Shown in pieces: positions 1 to 4,150 of a stretch of 6,416 nt of DNA (position 1 is its first letter; each line of letters starts with the position of its first letter). A program made the translations under genes and the position numbers. The DNA comes from Bacillota bacterium (lineage in GTDB: Bacteria > Bacillota > UBA4882 > UBA10575). The stretch spans positions 8,373 through 14,788 of the forward strand of contig DOID01000080.1 of the NCBI GenBank assembly GCA_003511465.1, in the 5' to 3' direction. The notes beneath the pieces are model-generated. The model was given only the letters and a program-made list of their open reading frames with translations, was not told the origin of the DNA and did no database searches.

Positions 1-354
1 AACTTGCTCTCCAAACACGATTGCAGGACGGCACTCGTAGATAAGCCGGCGAAATTCCGCCCAAAGGTTCCGAGGGTCTTTTTCCCCGCGCTGCTTACCC
101 GCCATGGAGAATGGTTGACAAGGACATGATCCGGTCCAAACAGGGCGATCTGCTGTCCACCCGGCAATCCGGAGAGCTTCTGCCCAACCGCCGATTCCGG
201 CAAACATGTGTACTTGGGTATATCCTTGCAAATCGCTTTTTGTGACATCTTCGATGCTCCTTTCATCAACCTCGCCGGGAGGGATTAGGTTGGCAGCGAT
301 TAACTCCCGTAACCACGCAGCTGCTTTGGGGTCGTTATCGTTGTAATAGTTCAT
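1..354 (-). CDS. Phage-type DNA (cytosine-5) methyltransferase, N-terminal part (cut by window edge)
   Basis: Read from an ATG at 354, the minus strand stays open for 118 codons to the window edge, so the C-terminal part (target recognition and motifs IX-X) is not visible. The enzyme moves a methyl group from S-adenosylmethionine to C5 of cytosine in DNA. Residues 50-60 read MFAGIGGWAEA, the motif I SAM-binding loop (FxGxGG). Residues 74-83 read TGSCPCQPFS, motif IV, with catalytic Cys79 in the PCQ signature. Residues 116-118 begin the E-Q-V of a probable motif VI. The first 35 residues (NDNDP, then WLRELIAANLIPPGEVDERSI) are the lead-in typical of phage-borne members. A GGCAGGGG Shine-Dalgarno lies just before the ATG, which follows the previous stop by 16 nt. 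The role is probably protection of phage DNA from host restriction; no partner endonuclease is visible. Confidence 0.93.
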   Translation of the reverse strand, partial: MNYYNDNDPKAAAWLRELIAANLIPPGEVDERSIEDVTKSDLQGYTQVHMFAGIGGWAEALRIAGWTADRPVWTGSCPCQPFSMAGKQRGEKDPRNLWAEFRRLIYECRPAIVFGEQV

Positions 355-370
355 CACCCCTGCCATCCGT

Positions 371-823
371 TTATGCTGCTGGTCCTTGCCAGGTCATATT
401 ACCGACTTTCTCATATGCCTCTTCCAGAAGATTCTCCATGTTACCCGAATGATAGACTAGCCTCTGGACAAACATCTTTACACCCAGCAATCTACTCCTC
501 GTGGTTGTTTGCGCTGCGGCGAAGAAGGTCTTGTCTGGTGAAAAGACTCGCTCTTCAGCCCACGCCAACTCATTTTCGATGTGCTTTTGCACAGTAGCCT
601 CAATCTGCCATTTAGGGATAACTCCGCTCCTACTGGGTAGTAGATCAAGAAGCACGTCTTGGATGTCATCATCCCTAAGGAGTGGATATTGGGTCCGGTA
701 ATGGGCGATCGTGTTGCCTAACTCTTCGATCAGCTCGGATATAGCCTTTTCATGCTTTAGATTTTCCGGCCGGTTTCCGGGGAGCATACTTTCCGTTACA
801 CCGGGGGGTAAATTGCTGATCAT
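371..823 (-). CDS. Hypothetical phage protein, 150 aa
   Basis: I do not recognise a functional family. The product is soluble, with no signal peptide or membrane segment. It starts MISNLPPGVTESMLPGNRPE, a proline- and glycine-rich lead-in, followed by a mainly helical, charged region (residues 22-60) and a second helical block at 75-140. The start is secure: AAAGGAGG lies 7 nt before the ATG, and the ATG overlaps the stop of the preceding gene in TAATG, so the two are probably translationally coupled. It lies directly upstream of the DNA methyltransferase in the leftward early cluster, which suggests an accessory role in phage early DNA metabolism. That role is inference from position only. 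Confidence 0.85.
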   Translation of the reverse strand: MISNLPPGVTESMLPGNRPENLKHEKAISELIEELGNTIAHYRTQYPLLRDDDIQDVLLDLLPSRSGVIPKWQIEATVQKHIENELAWAEERVFSPDKTFFAAAQTTTRSRLLGVKMFVQRLVYHSGNMENLLEEAYEKVGNMTWQGPAA

Positions 824-1104
824 TATCCTACCTCCTTTTGAATCTTATCCATGGCCGCCTTTACGACGACAATTGCAATGGCATGTTGTATGATCCTTCC
901 CAGGTTGTCTTGAATCGAAGATGCGATCCATTCCGCAGCCATCTCACGCATATCGGATTTCCCTGGGGGTATTTTGATATAGACTACTAATTCTTCCCCG
1001 GTGAAATCATGAAGGGAGATATGTGGATTAGAAGCTAGTATGTTCACGATCTGATCGGCTGCGGACTTTGCAGACAAGTCCGGATTACGCGGCATCTCCG
1101 CCAC
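823..1104 (-). CDS. Hypothetical phage protein, 93 aa
   Basis: No family is recognised. The protein has an N-terminal MAEMPRNPDLSAKSAADQIV segment, a short beta-rich middle (EELVVYIKIPPG, about residues 38-49) and a C-terminal amphipathic or hydrophobic helix (IIQHAIAIVVVKAAMDKI, about 70-87), too polar in context to call a membrane anchor. The start at 1104 is a GTG with GGAAAG just upstream. An ATG three codons later (1095) is a possible alternative but has a poorer ribosome binding site. Its 5' end overlaps the preceding 52-residue gene by 20 nt and its stop shares one base with the next ATG (TAATG), so it is the middle cistron of a tightly coupled trio. Confidence 0.8.
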   Translation of the reverse strand: MAEMPRNPDLSAKSAADQIVNILASNPHISLHDFTGEELVVYIKIPPGKSDMREMAAEWIASSIQDNLGRIIQHAIAIVVVKAAMDKIQKEVG

Positions 1105-1243
1105 CCGCTTTCCACATGTACCGATGCCTGTTGATATGTTTGAAACGGATTCGGCTTTTATGGTCGAGAAGATTCCAAGCTAGGATGCGTTTAAACTGTT
1201 CAATCGTACCAACGTAACTCACGACTCCTTTTTTCATTGACAC
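1085..1243 (-). CDS. Small basic phage protein, 52 aa
   Basis: This short reading frame begins with a GTG at 1243 (MSMKKGVVSYVGTIEQFKRI...) and ends with TAA at 1085. The main support is the ribosome binding site: AAAGGAGG spaced 6 nt from the GTG; an ATG two codons later (1237) would sit 12 nt away. The protein is very basic (many K, R and H), with a segment from residue 15 to 45 rich in aromatic and basic residues (FKRILAWNLLDHKSRIRFKHI), which could bind nucleic acid. It overlaps the following gene by 20 nt in another frame, typical of packed phage early operons. I know of no function. It is genuine by context and ribosome binding site rather than by recognised homology. Confidence 0.72.
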   Translation of the reverse strand: MSMKKGVVSYVGTIEQFKRILAWNLLDHKSRIRFKHINRHRYMWKAGGGDAA

Positions 1244-1267
1244 GGGTTCCCTCCTTTGTGATATAAT
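1237..1267 (+). promoter_or_regulatory. Possible plus-strand promoter, TTGACA-19-TATAAT
   Basis: Consensus -35 (1237-1242) and -10 (1262-1267) hexamers face right, against the surrounding genes. The 19-bp spacer is longer than the optimum of 17, so strength is doubtful. The -35 overlaps the start codon region of the leftward 52-residue gene and could be coincidental. A hairpin with a T tract follows about 20 bases after the predicted transcription start. Confidence 0.33.
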
Positions 1268-1273
1268 GGACTT

Positions 1274-1313
1274 ACAAAACTTTTATATGGCCGCTATCGC
1301 GGTCTCTTTTTTT
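1274..1313 (+). ncRNA. Possible very short antisense transcript
   Basis: If the promoter at 1237-1267 fires, transcription would begin near 1274 and stop at the hairpin and T run ending at 1313, giving an RNA of about 40 nt antisense to the last codons and stop of the HTH gene on the minus strand. The gene-free strip 1244-1282 between two leftward genes would then hold an opposing regulatory transcript. This is inferred only from promoter and terminator shape. Confidence 0.2.
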
Positions 1314-1777
1314 GTCTCCAATTCTGTTTCTACCCATAATTCCAGCGATTCCACAGCGCCTTTCAACTCTCGCAACTCCCGTGCAAAGTCCATGAAGTCT
1401 ATCAGCTCATGTTCATCAACGTGGCCATCAAATGAAATATTGATGAAGGTCTTCTGCTTGTCCACTACGTCTTGAAGTTCCTTCACTAGCCTAATGGCCA
1501 GCTGCGGCAGCTCATCGACTCTCACTTGCTCCTGGTGCTTTGCCCCGATCGGACAAACTGTAGTGCAGTATGTCCTACGTAAAACGGGATCTGCCAAAGC
1601 CTCGCTCATAGCCAGCGCCATATCAGCGGTCGGTACTCCTTTCCCAGTTTCGTAATCATCCAACAATCTGGAACAAACCGGCATATATTCCGCTGCCTCT
1701 TCCCGGCTCCTAAATCGCTGCTTCCGCGACTGATATAACCGTGCGGAAAATGTAGCTATACTCGCGCATCCTTGCAT
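1283..1777 (-). CDS. XRE-like helix-turn-helix protein with C-x3-CPIG motif, 164 aa
   Basis: This is a probable DNA-binding regulator of a type common in Firmicute phages. Residues about 20-60 form an XRE-like HTH (SREEAAEYMPVCSRLLDDYETGKGVPTADMALAMSEAL). It is followed by DPVLRRTYCTTVCPIG, a conserved tail of this family that normally reads YC-x3-CPIG and here carries cysteines at about 71 and 75. The C-terminal half (about 87-160) is helical and acidic, probably a dimerising or partner-binding region. I chose the ATG at 1777 because a run AAGGGGGG sits 7 nt upstream; a GTG at 1783 is in frame and also possible. It heads the second part of the leftward cluster, downstream of a candidate promoter with a dyad. 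The last codons overlap a hairpin facing the other way. The regulatory target is unknown. Confidence 0.82.
   Translation of the reverse strand: MQGCASIATFSARLYQSRKQRFRSREEAAEYMPVCSRLLDDYETGKGVPTADMALAMSEALADPVLRRTYCTTVCPIGAKHQEQVRVDELPQLAIRLVKELQDVVDKQKTFINISFDGHVDEHELIDFMDFARELRELKGAVESLELWVETELETKKETAIAAI
1289..1313 (+). terminator. Plus-strand hairpin and T tract (possible terminator)
   Basis: GGCCGC and GCGGTC pair around a TATC loop (1289-1304; one G-T pair), followed by TCTTTTTTT up to 1313. Only the plus direction has the T run; the minus direction has A residues before the stem. It lies inside the 3' end of a leftward gene, so it would stop transcripts running against that cluster. 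Confidence 0.42.
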
Positions 1778-1819
1778 CCTCACACCCCCCTTCCCGTAAT
1801 AGCATTCATGTAACTCTCT

Positions 1820-1848
1820 GTTCTAAGCTGTTAGAATTGAACTGTTAA
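1820..1848 (-). promoter_or_regulatory. Candidate leftward promoter for the C-x3-CPIG HTH gene
   Basis: On the minus strand TTAACA (complement of 1843-1848) and TAGAAC (complement of 1820-1825) are exactly 17 bp apart, matching 5 of 6 and 4 of 6 positions of the sigma-A consensus. The predicted start lies about 40 bases before the ATG at 1777. The dyad at 1821-1836 covers the -10 and part of the spacer, which would suit repression. Confidence 0.4.
1821..1836. promoter_or_regulatory. Inverted repeat TTCTAA-GCTG-TTAGAA, candidate operator
   Basis: A perfect 6-bp dyad with a 4-bp spacer lies in the 97-bp gap between divergent genes (leftward from 1777, rightward from 1881). The TTCT/AGAA arm core resembles the switch-region operators, but the gap between those cores is 8 bp rather than 5. 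It is therefore probably the site of a different regulator, perhaps the HTH protein encoded beside it. Confidence 0.45.
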
Positions 1849-1880
1849 GTAATCCTTACAAGTTCAAAGGAGTTGACCAT

Positions 1881-2090
1881 ATGGAATTGTCAACGACCAT
1901 AGCGGTTTATGATAGCTGTTCCAGCGAAGAAGTGAATCGCTTTATTGCGGCCGGCTGGATACTGCATGATATAGTTCATACCGTTTGCGACTATTCAGTT
2001 TTCAAGGATGAAGAGGTTCATTACATATTGCTGTGGGATCAGAAGATAGACCCGGCCTACCCATCCTTGACGTTTGCGATTATTGGTTAG
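1881..2090 (+). CDS. Small hypothetical phage protein, 69 aa, lone plus-strand gene in the leftward cluster
   Basis: AAAGGAG about 8 nt before the ATG makes the start convincing. The segment EEVNRFIAAGWILHDIVHT, followed later by HYILLWDQ, has the V-N-x2-I-x2-G-W-x-L pattern and trailing beta strand seen in small uncharacterised proteins of the DUF1737/DUF4177 style. I regard this as resemblance, not assignment. There are no membrane or signal segments; the two Cys are at about residues 13 and 36. The gene points against all neighbours between 1 and 2965. Its last 11 bases overlap the 3' end of the convergent winged-helix gene, so its transcript, if it reads on, is antisense to the early operon. 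No good plus-strand promoter was seen in 1784-1880. Confidence 0.72.
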   Translation: MELSTTIAVYDSCSSEEVNRFIAAGWILHDIVHTVCDYSVFKDEEVHYILLWDQKIDPAYPSLTFAIIG

Positions 2091-2439
2091 CCGCATGTAA
2101 AGCTTGAAGAACTTTATTTTCGCGTTCCTGCCGTTCCCATTCCAGACGCTGGAGAAGTATTTTTTCTAGCAGCGATTCTGAGCACAAACGGTTAGATGTA
2201 AGGAACTCGAAAGTGGGAATAAGACGCTTTTGCTTTTGATCAGCTTCTCCCACTTCAATAGCATAGATCTCGCCTAACTCCACTCTGCGTCTTATCTCTT
2301 GGTACCCAACCCCTGCAACATCTGCCGCGTGTTGAACCGTCAGGGTCATAGGTAGGTTAGGTATGTCGGCTAAAGATATCATTTGTTTTTTGCGCGGCTT
2401 TGGCGGACTAATAAGCTGATCCAGTTTGGTTCTTGGCAT
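2080..2439 (-). CDS. MerR/excisionase-like winged-helix protein, 119 aa
   Basis: This is a probable small DNA-binding protein. Residues about 30-80 (MTLTVQHAADVAGVGYQEIRRRVELGEI, then a wing and KRLIPTFEFL) follow the pattern of MerR and excisionase-type winged helices: helix (VQHAADVAGV), turn, recognition helix (YQEIRRRVELG), beta wing, and a final strand. The first 25 residues are a basic, proline-rich arm (PPKPRKKQ). Residues about 87-115 are a charged coiled-coil-like helix (EKILLQRLEWERQERENKVL). AAAGGAGG lies 8 nt before the ATG. It is third in the leftward operon started by the Cro-like gene. It could be an excisionase or an early transcription regulator; the long C-terminal helix is unusual for an excisionase, so I leave it unnamed. 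Confidence 0.78.
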   Translation of the reverse strand: MPRTKLDQLISPPKPRKKQMISLADIPNLPMTLTVQHAADVAGVGYQEIRRRVELGEIYAIEVGEADQKQKRLIPTFEFLTSNRLCSESLLEKILLQRLEWERQERENKVLQALHAANQ

Positions 2440-2470
2440 AAATTTTGCCTCCTTTCAATTGGTTTTCTAA

Positions 2471-2692
2471 TCACACCTCCGCATAGTCGCAGAAGTAATC
2501 AGCTCCGGTGAATAAAGGAATGCCGGATATTTCAGAGAAAGCCACACTTGAGCTATATGCCTCCCCCTCGGAATCGAAAGAGTAAACAATGGGAGGGCAA
2601 CCGTCATCCGAAAGGTCAAACTCGTTAATACCGACTTTAATGTCACCATCAAGGGTTAGGACTTTAACAACACACCATTTTTCAGTAGGCAT
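2471..2692 (-). CDS. Hypothetical acidic phage protein, 73 aa
   Basis: No family is recognised. The protein is acidic and predicted mostly beta (KWCVVKVLTLDGDIKVGINEFDLSDDG, then PPIVYSFDSEGEAYSSSVAFSEISGIPLF), compatible with a small beta-rich domain. I chose the ATG at 2692 because GGGAGG is 8 nt upstream; the in-frame GTG at 2701 is possible, but the same ribosome binding site would overlap it. The gene begins 15 nt after the Cro-like stop and ends 31 nt before the next start, so it is the second cistron of the leftward operon. Overlapping frames in 2467-2652 look like shadows. Confidence 0.75.
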   Translation of the reverse strand: MPTEKWCVVKVLTLDGDIKVGINEFDLSDDGCPPIVYSFDSEGEAYSSSVAFSEISGIPLFTGADYFCDYAEV

Positions 2693-2707
2693 TTTCCGCA
2701 CCTCCCG

Positions 2708-2965
2708 TTAATTATCCGTTCCAGTGGGGGACAGGGTTGTTTCTGCATCGGAACTATTGGTCTCAAAAAAAATTCGTTGAATTTCTTCAGCTGTAAGCAA
2801 AGGAAAAGCTGTTTTAAAGGCTTTAATAAAGCCAATGGAAGGCGGCTGATATCCCAGCTCGACCTTAGTAAGCTTGACCCTTTTAACGCCCATCTTATCA
2901 GCCATTTCCTGCTGCGTTAATTCTAACCCTTGCCTAAATTTCTTGAATGCTGTTAGTTTGGACAT
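2708..2965 (-). CDS. Cro-like XRE helix-turn-helix regulator, 85 aa
   Basis: This is the first gene of the leftward early operon, divergent from the repressor, the classical position of Cro or an early regulator. Residues 5-40 (TAFKKFRQGLELTQQEMADKMGVKRVKLTKVELGYQPP) form an XRE HTH: L-T-Q-Q-E-M-A-D-K-M-G-V is helix 2 and turn, VKRVKLTKVELG the recognition helix. Residues 41-68 are the closing helices, and a short polar tail (SSDAETTLSPTGTDN) follows. The ATG at 2965 has GAGGTG about 6 nt upstream; a GTG at 2974 is in frame but lies on that Shine-Dalgarno. The promoter (3004-3032) is consensus and carries operators. The DNA for the tail contains an exact operator-like site at 2740-2754. By family, it should compete with the repressor for the same operators; this is inference. 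Confidence 0.85.
   Translation of the reverse strand: MSKLTAFKKFRQGLELTQQEMADKMGVKRVKLTKVELGYQPPSIGFIKAFKTAFPLLTAEEIQRIFFETNSSDAETTLSPTGTDN
2740..2754. promoter_or_regulatory. Operator-like dyad inside the 3' end of the Cro-like gene
   Basis: TTTCTGCATCGGAAC matches the switch operator consensus KTTCY-N5-RGAAC exactly. Together with flanking bases (2739-2758) it is identical at 18 of 20 positions to the stretch containing operator O1 (2978-2997). A one-mismatch copy starts 22 bp to its left at 2718. It lies in coding sequence, so binding is unproven. Confidence 0.5.
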
Positions 2966-2978
2966 TGTTTTCACCTCG

Positions 2979-2993
2979 TTTCCGCTTCGGAAC
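2979..2993. promoter_or_regulatory. Switch operator O1
   Basis: TTTCCGCTTCGGAAC, with TTCC/GGAA arms around GCTTC, lies just downstream of the leftward -10, within the first transcribed bases and upstream of the Cro-like Shine-Dalgarno. A bound repressor here would block leftward initiation. Confidence 0.7.
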
Positions 2994-3003
2994 TATTAAT
3001 TTG

Positions 3004-3032
3004 ATTATAGTTCTGTTGTGGAACCTTGTCAA
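3004..3032 (-). promoter_or_regulatory. Early leftward promoter, perfect TTGACA-17-TATAAT
   Basis: On the minus strand TTGACA is the complement of 3027-3032 and TATAAT the complement of 3004-3009, with exactly 17 bp between. This is a full sigma-A consensus, expected to be very strong, and drives the Cro-like operon with a predicted start near 2997. Operator O2 fills most of the spacer, so the promoter should be silent in a lysogen. Confidence 0.9.
3010..3024. promoter_or_regulatory. Switch operator O2, in the leftward promoter spacer
   Basis: GTTCTGTTGTGGAAC has GTTC/GAAC arms around a 7-bp centre. It lies wholly between the -35 and -10 of the leftward promoter, 31 bp from O1 start to start, i.e. 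about three helical turns on the same face. Confidence 0.75.
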
Positions 3033-3050
3033 GCGTTTTTGTAAAAATAG

Positions 3051-3065
3051 TTTCTATTTCAGAAC
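3051..3065. promoter_or_regulatory. Switch operator O3, upstream of the repressor promoter
   Basis: TTTCTATTTCAGAAC has TTCT/AGAA arms around ATTTC. It lies 41 bp from O2 and ends 5 bp before the -35 of the repressor promoter, a position where a bound regulator could either activate or repress that promoter. Confidence 0.7.
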
Positions 3066-3070
3066 ATACC

Positions 3071-3099
3071 TAGATTTATATGTTCTTTTTTGGTACAAT
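3071..3099 (+). promoter_or_regulatory. Candidate promoter of the repressor gene
   Basis: TAGATT (3071-3076) and TACAAT (3094-3099) are 17 bp apart and face the repressor gene; the start would be near 3106, about 24 bases before its ATG. The -35 matches only 3 of 6 consensus positions and the -10 matches 5 of 6, as expected for a weak promoter that may need activation from O3. Confidence 0.55.
3082..3096. promoter_or_regulatory. Switch operator O4 (one mismatch), in the repressor promoter
   Basis: GTTCTTTTTTGGTAC fits KTTCY-N5-RGAAC except for one base (GGTAC for GGAAC). It lies in the spacer and touches the -10 of the repressor promoter, 31 bp from O3, mirroring O1-O2. A weak site here would suit negative autoregulation. 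Confidence 0.5.
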
Positions 3100-3129
3100 C
3101 TTGGTATCGAGGGGAGTTGGGGTGGTATT

Positions 3130-3507
3130 ATGAATTCATTAGGTGAAAGGTTACGTGAAGCACGTACGAATAAAGATTTAACACAAGACGATGTCGCCTC
3201 TCGGTTAGGCGTAACCCGTTCAGTCATTGCAAGATATGAGTCTAACACTAACGACCCTCCATCGGAAAACCTTAAAAAACTGGCTGAAATATATGACGTT
3301 TCTACTGATTGGCTATTAGGCATAACAAATGTTATGGGATCACCTCCACAATCAGACGACAGCGTCTACGCGGCCCACCGAGATGACGGATATGATAAAC
3401 CTCTGGATCCGGAGACTTTAGCATATATCAATAAAGCTGTAGAGGAGGCGTTTAAAAAAAGGGAAGAGTGGCTAAAGAAACGCAATAAACCGAACAAAGG
3501 CAAATAG
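3130..3507 (+). CDS. immR: ImmR-like XRE-family phage repressor, 125 aa
   Basis: This is the probable lysogeny repressor. Residues 4-65 are a complete XRE/Cro-CI domain (LGERLREARTNKDLTQDDVASRLGVTRSVIARYESNTNDPPSENLKKLAEIYDVSTDWLLG); the recognition helix is around VTRSVIARYE. A flexible linker (about 68-92) and a charged C-terminal helix (PETLAYINKAVEEAFKKREEWLKKR) follow. There is no S24/LexA-like autocleavage domain, so RecA-driven self-cleavage is not expected. The ATG at 3130 with GGGGTGG just upstream and an HTH beginning at residue 4 fixes the start; upstream in-frame starts would run through the promoter and operators. Divergent from the Cro-like gene and followed by an ImmA-like gene, it matches the ImmR/ImmA arrangement known from ICEBs1 and many Firmicute phages. 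The symbol is by analogy. Confidence 0.87.
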   Translation: MNSLGERLREARTNKDLTQDDVASRLGVTRSVIARYESNTNDPPSENLKKLAEIYDVSTDWLLGITNVMGSPPQSDDSVYAAHRDDGYDKPLDPETLAYINKAVEEAFKKREEWLKKRNKPNKGK

Positions 3508-3529
3508 TTGTGCTAAACATGCAACATGT

Positions 3530-3569
3530 AAAAGCCCGCTGAGATCCGATCTCAGGCGGGCTTTTGTTT
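3530..3569 (+). terminator. Strong rho-independent terminator between repressor and immA
   Basis: AAAAGCCCGC (3530-3539) pairs perfectly with GCGGGCTTTT (3556-3565); inside, TGAGAT pairs with ATCTCA around a CCG loop, with one bulged G. The run TTTTGTTT closes it. It lies 22 nt after the repressor stop and directly abuts the AAGGAGG of immA. The left A run makes it potentially active in both directions. Confidence 0.9.
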
Positions 3570-3584
3570 CAAGGAGGAAGCTGC

Positions 3585-4052
3585 ATGCACTTGACAAGGC
3601 TTTTTTCTATCGCGGAACAAGAACAGATATTTGTTTATCAAACGTATTTATCAGGCAAAGTTCGCGGCGTATACCGCAGAACCACCCTTGGAGCAGTGAT
3701 ACTTTTAGACCAGAACATTAGTTCAAGAAGAGAATTAGGCTGTATTTTGGCCGAAGAGCTTGGTCACCACTTCACCAGCACTTATAACATATGCAATTAT
3801 TATTCACACATGGATGCTATTAGAATCAATAGAGAAGAAAGAATTGCGCTAATTTGGGCGGCCAATACACTCATCCCAGACGATGATTTTGTGGACATGC
3901 TGTCATGGGATCAGCCCCCAACTAGATTTGTAATGGCAGAACACTTCTATGTAACAGAACGTTTGGTTGAGATTAAGTTTGAGCACTTATATCCGAAACT
4001 ATTAGCCATGGCACCAGGATGGCGGGAAATTGCTGCGGAGGAGGCGAGGTAG
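3585..4052 (+). CDS. immA: ImmA/IrrE-like metallopeptidase (anti-repressor protease), 155 aa
   Basis: This probable peptidase inactivates the ImmR-like repressor, as shown for ImmA of ICEBs1. The family signature is at residues 53-63, CILAEELGHHF. In the classical H-E-x-x-H zinc motif the first His is replaced by Glu57, while catalytic-position Glu58, His61 and an extra His62 are kept; the AEELGH spelling is familiar from Firmicute phage members of this family (Peptidase M78). The following TSTYNICNYYSHMDAIRINREERIALIWAANTLIP matches the second family block, where an acidic residue of EER may supply a further ligand. AAGGAGG 7 nt before the ATG at 3585 fixes the start; an upstream in-frame TTG lies in the terminator. 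Length is near the short end for phage ImmA proteins. An operator-like site overlaps codons 7-12. Confidence 0.82.
   Translation: MHLTRLFSIAEQEQIFVYQTYLSGKVRGVYRRTTLGAVILLDQNISSRRELGCILAEELGHHFTSTYNICNYYSHMDAIRINREERIALIWAANTLIPDDDFVDMLSWDQPPTRFVMAEHFYVTERLVEIKFEHLYPKLLAMAPGWREIAAEEAR
3604..3618. promoter_or_regulatory. Operator-like dyad inside the 5' end of immA
   Basis: TTTCTATCGCGGAAC matches KTTCY-N5-RGAAC exactly and lies within codons 7-12 of immA, 39 bp after the terminator arm. A repressor bound here could roadblock transcription of immA. Binding is unproven. Confidence 0.45.
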
Positions 4053-4150
4053 TTTCACTTCAAGCCGCATCACGATGACAATAAAATACTATAAACATCA
4101 ATAGCAAGGTTGATTGAGTTTAAAATGGTGTGTAGAAGGAAGGCGATTCT

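Noticed and set aside
373..701. Plus-strand frames opposite the 150-aa phage gene
   Set aside because: Composition and lack of ribosome binding sites mark them as antisense shadows of the minus-strand gene.
1919..1933. Operator-like GTTCC-N5-AGAAG in the 69-aa gene
   Set aside because: The arms do not match each other fully and the last base is off consensus; a site this loose is expected by chance in a window of this size.
2467..2652. Minus-strand frame of 61 codons overlapping the acidic 73-aa gene
   Set aside because: There is no ribosome binding site at its start, and it overlaps a better frame that fits the operon spacing.
2947..3129. N-terminal extension of the repressor frame upstream of 3130
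   Set aside because: It is open by chance across the promoters and operators, has no ribosome binding site, and would add a hydrophobic stretch foreign to XRE repressors. The HTH begins normally after the ATG at 3130.
3564..3584. TTG start for immA seven codons upstream
   Set aside because: It lies in the T tract of the terminator and would translate through the AAGGAGG. The ATG at 3585 is correctly spaced from that site.
4090..4095. TATAAA as a -10 element for the beta-barrel gene
   Set aside because: No acceptable -35 lies 16-18 bp upstream, so I do not list a promoter; the gene may rely on read-through from upstream.
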